DNA of 12,482 nucleotides from Thalassiosira profunda (taxonomy: Eukaryota; Bacillariophyta; Thalassiosirophyceae; Thalassiosirales; Thalassiosiraceae). The stretch spans positions 1-12,482 of the forward strand of contig JALLAP010000490.1 of NCBI GenBank assembly GCA_036939355.1, read 5' to 3'. Under the pieces are notes generated by a model. That model had not been told where the DNA came from, searched no databases, and saw nothing but the letters and a program-made list of their open reading frames with translations. The position numbers and the translations under genes are program-made. Numbering within the stretch: the stretch's first letter is position 1; each line of letters starts with the position of its first letter. Positions 6,969 through 12,482 of this stretch are shown here, piece after piece.

Positions 6969-8601
6969 ATGACGAAGCCCGGCGGTGCAATCTTCGACGT
7001 CGGCGGCCTTCCCGCCTTCATCGCCGAGCTGCGATGCCAGCTCCGCACCTCGCTACCGGCCACCCTCTCCTTCCTCCTCTACAAACTCCCGTGGCTCATC
7101 TCGCTCGCCTTTGTTGGACGCATCGGCGCCCAGGAATTGGCGGCGGCGGCGTTGGCGACGACATTGTGCAACGTCACCGGCATGAGCTTGAGCGTGGGCT
7201 TGAGCTCGGCGATTGCCACTTTGGCGGGCCAGGCGAGGGGACAAACAACAACGACCCGAGACGACGAGGAGAGGCGAGAGGACAGTGGTGGTTGCAATGA
7301 AACGACGCCGCTGACGACAAATGGCAATGGCATGAACGGAGCGCACATCAAATGCGACGGTTCGTCCCCCAACCTGCCCCTGCTTTATCTCTACCGCGGC
7401 CTCTTCGTCCAGCTCCTCTTTGTCCTCCCCGTCGGCTGCTACTGGCTTTCCGGCATAAAACCCCTCCTGATATTCCTCGGGCAGGGCGAAGTGCTGTCGG
7501 AGATGACTCAACAATACCTCCGTATCTTGACACCGGGTTTGTGGGGATACAGCATCAATTTCACGTTGACGACGTGGCTCCAGACGGTGGAGCTGGCTTA
7601 TATTCCGGCGTATGCGGCACTGTTGGGAGTAGCGATGCACGTGCCGATGAACCTGCTCTTCATCCACACAATGGGGCTGGGATGGCTGGGCGTTGGTTTG
7701 GCCACCACTGTGTTTCAGATCGTGCAACCAATCGCCATGTTCTTGTATCTCAAGGGAACCAAACGAGGTCGATCGCTGCTGATGATGCACACGGGCTCGT
7801 TTTATGAGTCCACTGCAACTTTCTTGCGAACGGCCACTGCAGCAATAGCATCTATCCACGGCATCTGGCAATACTTGACATTGGCCTTGCCCGGGATGGT
7901 TGCAATCTCTGAATGGTGGGCGAGCGAAATATGTATATTTCTCGCGGGGCGATTGCATCCCGCCCCGGACGTCGCGTTGGGAGCGATGGCGGTTTACCAA
8001 TCCATCAATTCGAGCTGCTTCATGTTCCCAATGGGAATGAGCGCGGCAGGGAGCGCCCGCATTGGGAAAAAAATTGGGCGCGGGGGATTATGAGGGCGCT
8101 CGGTTGTCCGCCAAAGTCTGTGTGGCCATCGGGGGATTGCTGAGTGCCGTACTCGGATGCATTCTCTACTTTACGCCCCACGAGAGTTTTCCGTCGCTCT
8201 TCACTTCCGACGGAGACCTGATTGATATGGCGAGCCGGGTATTGCCCCTGCTGTCGCTGTATGTGCTTGCGGATGGACTGCAAGCAACATTGAACGCCAT
8301 CATCAAGGGCTGCGGGAGGCAGTGCGTGCTGGTGCCCATCGTTTTGGGCGCATACTGGTGCGTTGCGCTCCCACTTTCGTGGCATCTTGCCTTCGTGAGA
8401 TGGGGCGGGACAACGGATTGCAACGAAGGGACATTCTGCGGCGTTGTGGGCCTCGTAGGAGGCATGACAATTGGGACGTGGGTCCATTTCATCCTGCTTG
8501 CGATGTACTGTGCGCGGATAGACTGGAGCATGGAGGCAGAGCTGGCGAGGGAGAGGCTGAATTTCGAGAAGCAGAAGCGCTACGAGATGGAAAGCACGTA
8601 G
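6969..8601 (+). CDS. MATE-family multidrug/toxic-compound extrusion transporter (frame break at A7)
   Basis: The frame from ATG 6969 carries MATE features through residue ~368, then runs into a stop at 8090-8092. The +1 frame continues the protein to TAG 8599-8601, for about 543 residues with one base omitted. Hallmarks are LYKLPWLISLAFVGRIG (TM1), SAIATLAGQARG (loop after TM2), LALPGMVAISEWWASEI (TM7 'EWW..E' signature) and SARIGKK|LGAGDYEGARLSA, the conserved R-x-G-x-x-LGAG motif. The break falls inside this motif, at A7 (8067-8073). MATE proteins export organic cations and drugs by H+ or Na+ antiport. The usual ~12 TMs are plausible here. Residues ~92-135 form an unusually long hydrophilic loop (T/N/D/E-rich). 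The intact continuation argues against an old pseudogene. A sequencing error, or slippage, is the simplest explanation. Confidence 0.88.
8067..8073 (+). other. A7 homopolymer at which the MATE frame shifts by +1
   Basis: Upstream frame: ATT GGG AAA AAA ATT GGG. The downstream conserved frame requires GGG AAA AAA TTG GGC. Six A's instead of seven would give IGKKLGAGDYEGAR without interruption. Confidence 0.85.
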
Positions 8602-8654
8602 ATAGTTCAGCAACAACGTCAGAAAAGAGACAACGCAGCAATTACTTTCAGACC
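8602..8654. other. Convergent 3' spacer between genes 5 and 6 (53 bp)
   Basis: 53 bp between the two stop codons, AT-richer than the flanks. No recognised polyadenylation hexamer on either strand. Confidence 0.55.
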
Positions 8655-9752
8655 CTACATTGACCGCTCCAAGAAAAGGGAAGACGTGAAGTAATATGTT
8701 GTGTAGACCGACCACACGAATGCCGGAGTTGCAAAGAGAGCGATTCCGGCCAGTTCCTGATTCTTCGATATGAGCTTCTTGTCCCTCAATGTCACGAACA
8801 AGCTTGCCATTGCCGCCCCAAGAGAAGTCGACAGCTGCTGGTAGAAGATGTGCGCCTGCATACCGTTCACTCCGGCGAACGTATCATCGATGAATCGGCA
8901 CTGCTCGAGGAACCAGTATCGATCATGGGCAACGCTTGCGAGGAACCCTGTCATTGCGATCAGAGGCATACCAAACGCAACCGGAAAAATGTATCCGATC
9001 TTGTCCATCAGGACCCGTCCCTCAAAATCCTCGGCCTTCCGATCCCTCCGCCCTTCGATCAGCTCGTCCTGTTTCAGCAATGTGTCCAAGATAAAAAAGC
9101 CATTCAACCCCACTAGAATTGCAAATGAGAGCCGGCTGATCCCGATGTCATAAAAGACGTCGCCCATTGCAAAGGGGCTAATCCACACCATGAAGAAGCC
9201 CGAAAAGAGAGATGATACGGCCGTTCCCAAGAAGGCATTCCGAGAGGGAATGTCTCCCTGTCGATAGAGGAACGCCATTCGAATGCTCGCGATGCACATG
9301 ACCAGGTTGCAAACGGTGAAGGCGTCGACGACCGGCTCCAGCGACGGAGGGATGTTGGCAAACTCTCCCTTCATTGCCTGGACGGCCGCAGCGCCCAACA
9401 GGGCGAACGACGTGACGGTGTACCCGAACGAAGCGAGCTTGTGCACGCTGAAAGGATCCTCTTGCGTGACGAGCCGCCGCTGCCAGGTGGCCAGCGTGTT
9501 GGTCCGTGGAGCAGCTGTTGGCATGGCCACCGCCCCCTGCATATCTGCGACGGCGAACGGCACATCTTGTGTGCTGTTGCTCGCCCCCGGCGATGCTGGC
9601 GCCGTCATCGTCGCGTCTATTCCGTCCACTTCCACCGCGCGCAGTCTCATCGACGCCGAAGGTTGCGCGCGCGCCGTCGAGTGAGGAGCAAAGCCCTCCG
9701 CCGCCCGCCACAGCAGGGCGCTCCACACAACGACGATAAAAGGTCTCATCAT
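8655..9752 (-). CDS. Plastid-targeted polytopic membrane protein, family unknown
   Basis: 365 residues, single exon. Residues 1-20 are a signal peptide (hydrophobic FIVVVWSALLW). The next residues, AEG|FAPHSTARAQ, give the Phe at the cleavage site that defines the ASAFAP motif for import into secondary red plastids. Residues 21-100 are rich in Ala, Ser, Thr and Arg, as in a transit peptide and linker. About seven hydrophobic segments follow, near residues 108-127, 140-162, 172-194, 207-226, 252-274, 302-321 and 333-360. A charged loop lies at 227-249 (KQDELIEGRRDRKAEDFEG). No known family was recognised. Expected location is a plastid membrane, either thylakoid or envelope. It is divergently paired with gene 7, which is also plastid-targeted, across only 184 bp. 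A seven-codon uORF (9772-9749) overlaps the start. Confidence 0.82.
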   Translation of the reverse strand: MMRPFIVVVWSALLWRAAEGFAPHSTARAQPSASMRLRAVEVDGIDATMTAPASPGASNSTQDVPFAVADMQGAVAMPTAAPRTNTLATWQRRLVTQEDPFSVHKLASFGYTVTSFALLGAAAVQAMKGEFANIPPSLEPVVDAFTVCNLVMCIASIRMAFLYRQGDIPSRNAFLGTAVSSLFSGFFMVWISPFAMGDVFYDIGISRLSFAILVGLNGFFILDTLLKQDELIEGRRDRKAEDFEGRVLMDKIGYIFPVAFGMPLIAMTGFLASVAHDRYWFLEQCRFIDDTFAGVNGMQAHIFYQQLSTSLGAAMASLFVTLRDKKLISKNQELAGIALFATPAFVWSVYTTYYFTSSLFLERSM

Positions 9753-9772
9753 GCCTGCAGAGACAGAGACAT
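9749..9772 (-). other. Upstream ORF overlapping the gene 6 start codon
   Basis: An ATG at 9772 opens a seven-codon frame (MSLSLQA) whose TGA overlaps the main ATG in an ATGA arrangement. It matters only if transcription starts upstream of 9772, which is unknown. The CTGCAG just before the start could instead be a 5' UTR splice acceptor. Confidence 0.35.
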
Positions 9773-9798
9773 GACGACCCAGAACAAGCGTTCGGCGG

Positions 9799-9819
9799 CT
9801 GGAAGCTGGAAGCTGGAAG
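9799..9819 (+). repeat. Three tandem copies of the 7-mer CTGGAAG
   Basis: Perfect copies at 9799-9805, 9806-9812 and 9813-9819, in the divergent promoter of genes 6 and 7. It may be a microsatellite-like expansion or a cluster of binding sites. Confidence 0.8.
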
Positions 9820-9853
9820 GAAGCGGGGGAGGAAGGAGTTGAGGAAGACGTGG

Positions 9854-9859
9854 CACGTG
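9854..9859. promoter_or_regulatory. G-box-like CACGTG, copy 1
   Basis: CACGTG within GGCACGTGATC, in the gap between divergent genes 6 and 7. Known in plants as a bZIP/bHLH target; use in this organism is inferred. Confidence 0.4.
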
Positions 9860-9890
9860 ATCAACTGAAAGTCACTCTCTAGCATGAGGT

Positions 9891-9896
9891 CACGTG
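9891..9896. promoter_or_regulatory. G-box-like CACGTG, copy 2
   Basis: CACGTG within the 8-bp palindrome TCACGTGA, 37 bp from copy 1 and 41 bp before the gene 7 ATG. Confidence 0.4.
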
Positions 9897-9936
9897 AAAT
9901 CGATCACGCCGGGTGGCTTCCTACTGGAACAGCAAC

Positions 9937-10383
9937 ATGGGATCCGCCGCGCCTGCATCGCGTTCGCCTGATGCTGGGCATCGGTCGTTGCAATTCTGGT
10001 GCCCTAGTCGTCGCTCGACCGTCGCGGCGCTGTTCCTCGTGCACTGCTTATTGATTCTCTCGGTTGATGGCTTCGCCGTCGGGCGCGGGGCGTCGCGCTC
10101 CTGCGAGCAGCGACAATTGACGACGGCCCGTGCCTTTGGTTTGCCCGGGCGAACACTCGCTCCTCCATCATCTCTATCTGCAAAGAAACCAACTGTGGAC
10201 GAAGAGGAAGAAGTTTCGATGATGGGCGTCTTCAAGAAGAGCCCCGGAACGCTCCTGATCGTGCCCTTCGTGCTACTCTTCGGCCTCGACCTCGTGCTCA
10301 ATATTGCAGTGGTGACGAAGCGGTCGCTCGAGGTGTTCTTTACGGGGGAATACACCGAGTTGCCCTTGATGCCGTGGCAGTGA
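9937..10383 (+). CDS. Small plastid-targeted single-TM protein, unknown function
   Basis: 148 residues from ATG 9937 (AACATGG); the frame extends further upstream but has no earlier ATG. Residues 1-28 are a long polar/basic n-region and 29-43 a hydrophobic core (VAALFLVHCLLILSV). They are followed by DG|FAVGRGASRS, an ASAFAP-like site and Arg/Ser-rich transit region up to about residue 83. The predicted mature protein is tiny (about 65 residues): an acidic patch (VDEEEEVS), FKKSPG, one TM at about 104-126 (TLLIVPFVLLFGLDLVLNIAVV), then TKRSLEVFFTGEYTELPLMPWQ. The size and single TM recall small photosystem or thylakoid subunits, but no known subunit matched. It is divergent from gene 6 and convergent with gene 8 (146 bp). 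Confidence 0.8.
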   Translation: MGSAAPASRSPDAGHRSLQFWCPSRRSTVAALFLVHCLLILSVDGFAVGRGASRSCEQRQLTTARAFGLPGRTLAPPSSLSAKKPTVDEEEEVSMMGVFKKSPGTLLIVPFVLLFGLDLVLNIAVVTKRSLEVFFTGEYTELPLMPWQ

Positions 10384-10529
10384 TGGGGATCCAAATTGAG
10401 AGCTAAAGGAATTGGAGGGGCTTGAGAGGGGGGTTCGACGCGCTAATTCCGAGATGTAACTGGGTGACGGACAAATGAACTACAACAAAGGATGAACTTG
10501 AATTGTCACTGCTTTTATGCAATAAGATG
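10384..10529. other. Convergent 3' spacer between genes 7 and 8 (146 bp)
   Basis: No coding signal. The longest of the four convergent gaps in the window, with AT-rich stretches near both ends. No clear polyadenylation hexamer was recognised. Confidence 0.5.
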
Positions 10530-12242
10530 TCACAAATTCATCCCACCGGCGTGGCCGAACCCCGCTCGACCGAATCCGTCGCCGCCTTCCGGCTGGGCCA
10601 GCTCCTCCGCATCTCCATCTTCCATGACTCGCAACGTCCGATCAACAACGGCCATCGCATCCGAAATCTGCCGTATCCGCTCGTGGGGCAACATGCGTCC
10701 ACTGCCCGGTCCGCACTCCATGTGGCCGCGATGCTCTTCGAACCCGATGGCCAAGAGGACGCCCCGCGCGCCCGTGTTGTAGACGGTTTGTTGGAAGATG
10801 CGGTTGCCGAGGCGAAGCTTGCGATATTTCGGTTCCGCGGGGTGCAAACAGACATTTCGGAGGTATTGCAGCAAGCGCTTGGCGGAGGCGATGCCGTTCC
10901 CGTGAAAAATGGCGTCCTCGCGCTGCATCTGCTGGCACGACCACAGAACAGCTTGCTCCATTTCTTTGGACGTGAAGATGCTGTTGGAGTTCACCCGAAG
11001 GGAATCTCGGAGGGGCGGCTCCAGTAATATTGCATCCTCCACCAAGCACACCGGCACACATCCCCCAATCCTCGTCACGAAGCCCTCGGGCACCTCTTGG
11101 ATGGCGAACTTTTGCATCGCCTCGACGTTCCCATTCTGTTCGATGCGCGACGTCTCAATCCCAACGATCGACGGGAGCACCCGAAACGGAGCATATTTCA
11201 ACAACACCTCCTCGCCAGCTTTAAATGTCCACGGATGTCCGATCCACGTCGTTTGCGTCCAGACTCCTCCCTTTGGTTGCATAGAGCCTTTGTGCACTTC
11301 CCGTCCCTTGAAATCGATCCAATACACGTCGATCTTCGTAGTTGTACGGTTGGTCACCTCAATGTACACGGGGACAGATCCTCGTTCCGAGGACGGATGC
11401 ATGGGAAGGACGGCCTCGTGGTATTCGCTGCCATTGGAGCTGCTTCCGTTTGCATTGGAATAGGAAGGGATGGCGTAGATGCGATAGAGGGAGGTGATGG
11501 TCGTCATCCAATTGTAGTAGCCCTGCAGACCGGGATGTTCGGTTTGGCTGTGCAGTTGGATCGGCTTCGGCGCGGATGGCTGCTGCTGATCTACGGATGA
11601 TTGCCCGGCATCGGCGGCTGTATCATCTTCAGCTGCAGGTACATCCCGGCCAAGGACGTGGCCCGATTGCGGCTTCTCTTCTTCGCGCTCCTCGCTCTTC
11701 TGCTGTTTCTTGGTTTTGGATTTAGCTCTGCTGCGATCTTCATCGTCGTTTGCAGCGGGCTCGTCGTCTGGCTCCTCTTCCCTCTTGCAAATCAGCGCGT
11801 CGTAATTTCGTTCGGCCGCCGCATTTCGCTTCACTTTCTTCTTCTTCTTTTTGCCTGCAGCTTTGTCGATTGCTTCGTCGTGCTCTGCGCCTCCCAATAC
11901 CTGACCACCAGCCCCTTCGTCGATTGCATCAGCCCCACTAACATCGCTCACATCATCTTGTGCGCAATTGTTGGCATCTCCTCCATCGACGCCCTCTCCC
12001 GCACCCACATTGCTGCCACTGCCCAAGGCACCCACCCTGCCGCGAACGCCCGGACCTTCCACCTCCTTGGCACGCCTTGATGCGAAAAAGGCGTGGAGTG
12101 CCGCCGCGACGAGCAGTGACGCCAACACGAGCTTGACGGATTCGGGCAGCGATTGGACGAGACCGGCGAGGGGCGACGGCGGCGGACGGGCGCCCCACGC
12201 CTCGGCAACGGGTGGTCGAGCAGGGATGGGACCGCTCGCCAT
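10530..12242 (-). CDS. Membrane-anchored protein with VHL beta-like domain and PUB domain
   Basis: 570 residues from ATG 12242 (AGAATGG context). An in-frame ATG at 12404 would add 54 residues but has a weak context. Residues ~36-54 form one hydrophobic anchor (VKLVLASLLVAAALHAFF), flanked by RRAK. Residues ~60-240 are low-complexity: Gly/Asp-rich, then KKKKKKVKR, then alternating acidic and basic blocks. About 285-345 resembles the VHL beta domain: VYIEVTNRTTTKIDVYWIDF, a glycine turn, PKGG, QTTWIGHPWTF. About 440-505 is a PUB domain: RLLQYLRNVCLHPAEPKYRK, LRLGNRIF, GARGVLLAIGFEE, matching the N-terminal PUB of peptide:N-glycanase. PUB domains bind the C-terminal tail of p97/Cdc48; VHL beta domains bind substrates. 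The protein may be a membrane-tethered p97 adaptor, for example in ER-associated degradation (inference). The tail is Gly-rich. Confidence 0.85.
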   Translation of the reverse strand: MASGPIPARPPVAEAWGARPPPSPLAGLVQSLPESVKLVLASLLVAAALHAFFASRRAKEVEGPGVRGRVGALGSGSNVGAGEGVDGGDANNCAQDDVSDVSGADAIDEGAGGQVLGGAEHDEAIDKAAGKKKKKKVKRNAAAERNYDALICKREEEPDDEPAANDDEDRSRAKSKTKKQQKSEEREEEKPQSGHVLGRDVPAAEDDTAADAGQSSVDQQQPSAPKPIQLHSQTEHPGLQGYYNWMTTITSLYRIYAIPSYSNANGSSSNGSEYHEAVLPMHPSSERGSVPVYIEVTNRTTTKIDVYWIDFKGREVHKGSMQPKGGVWTQTTWIGHPWTFKAGEEVLLKYAPFRVLPSIVGIETSRIEQNGNVEAMQKFAIQEVPEGFVTRIGGCVPVCLVEDAILLEPPLRDSLRVNSNSIFTSKEMEQAVLWSCQQMQREDAIFHGNGIASAKRLLQYLRNVCLHPAEPKYRKLRLGNRIFQQTVYNTGARGVLLAIGFEEHRGHMECGPGSGRMLPHERIRQISDAMAVVDRTLRVMEDGDAEELAQPEGGDGFGRAGFGHAGGMNL

Positions 12243-12482
12243 TCTGGGTCGAGGCGGGTGGGTTGCAAAGTTGCAGTGTCCGTGGTTGTCTTTTCTCTCA
12301 AAAGTGGAGACTCTCACGAAGCTAAAACGTGCATGCCTGTATGCCGATCTTGCAAGATGGCTCCCGCCGCGGGTTGGGGTGTCACCAGGCGAACACCCCC
12401 TCATAAAATCGACGACGCTGCACTGCAAGTGAACCCTCGCGTCGCCTCAACGCGCTCGCCCGCCTCCACCTGCCGACCCTGT
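12243..12482. promoter_or_regulatory. Upstream region of gene 8 (to window edge)
   Basis: The reading frame of gene 8 stays open through much of this span, but the better ATG is at 12242. It contains the perfect 12-bp palindrome ATCTTGCAAGAT at 12347-12358 and a short upstream ORF (ATG read on the minus strand near 12334). Nothing else was recognised. Confidence 0.35.

Larger units (their letters stand above)
9753..9936. promoter_or_regulatory. Bidirectional promoter of two plastid-protein genes (184 bp)
   Basis: This is the whole gap between the ATGs of genes 6 and 7. It contains three tandem CTGGAAG units (9799-9819), CACGTGA at 9854-9860 and TCACGTGA at 9890-9897. Sharing of one promoter by two plastid proteins suggests co-regulation, possibly by light or bZIP/bHLH factors (inference). 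Confidence 0.6.

Noticed and set aside
7053..8000. 315-codon open frame on the minus strand, opposite the MATE gene
   Set aside because: Gln/Arg-rich shadow of the MATE codons; no motif or TM pattern of its own.
8060..8080. Programmed -1 ribosomal frameshift at A7 in MATE
   Set aside because: The required change is +1 (one base fewer), not -1, and the heptamer is not in the phase needed for -1 slippage.
10503..11027. 174-codon plus-strand frame opposite the PUB region of gene 8
   Set aside because: Overlaps the strongest-conserved part of gene 8 in antisense and shows no domain.
1..12482. Bacterial operon, phage or mobile-element interpretation
   Set aside because: Phase-consistent spliceosomal introns, SMU1, and bipartite plastid presequences establish nuclear algal DNA; no integrase, transposase, terminal repeat or CRISPR pattern was seen.

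Overview
The window is nuclear DNA from a eukaryotic alga. Two genes (6 and 7) encode proteins whose N-terminus is a signal peptide ending in a 'GFA(P/V)' cleavage site followed by an S/A/R-rich stretch, the ASAFAP-type bipartite plastid presequence of algae with a secondary red plastid. Genes 1 and 2 contain spliceosomal introns, mostly 76-84 nt. One large membrane/Cys-rich protein (gene 2) resembles proteins I recall only from stramenopiles. The best fit is a photosynthetic stramenopile (ochrophyte) or a similar secondary-plastid alga with a compact genome; the genus cannot be told from this sequence. I see no mobile element, CRISPR array, rRNA or tRNA.

Layout: eight protein genes in strictly alternating orientation. 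(1) + strand, C-terminal two thirds of the WD40 splicing factor SMU1, cut by the window edge. (2) - strand, a gene of seven or eight exons for a polytopic membrane protein with a Cys-rich C-terminal ectodomain; it includes one GC-AG intron and a one-base frame anomaly. (3) + strand, a six-TM protein that may belong to the FRAG1/DRAM/Sfk1 group. (4) - strand, an RNI-type leucine-rich-repeat protein with a C-terminal coiled coil. (5) + strand, a MATE-family multidrug/organic cation transporter whose frame shifts by +1 at a run of seven A. (6) - strand, a plastid-targeted polytopic membrane protein. (7) + strand, a small plastid-targeted single-TM protein, divergent from gene 6 and sharing a short promoter that carries two CACGTG boxes. 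(8) - strand, a membrane-anchored protein joining a VHL beta-like domain to a PUB domain.

The convergent pairs are separated by only 51, 48, 53 and 146 bp between stop codons. The divergent pairs are separated by 275, 559 and 184 bp, so each divergent gap probably serves two genes.

The most notable items are the VHL-beta/PUB protein (a candidate p97/Cdc48-linked, ERAD-like adaptor), the two uncharacterised plastid membrane proteins sharing one promoter, the multi-exon Cys-rich membrane protein, and two +1 frame breaks that both lie at homopolymers. No function was verified by database search; family calls rest on motif recognition.
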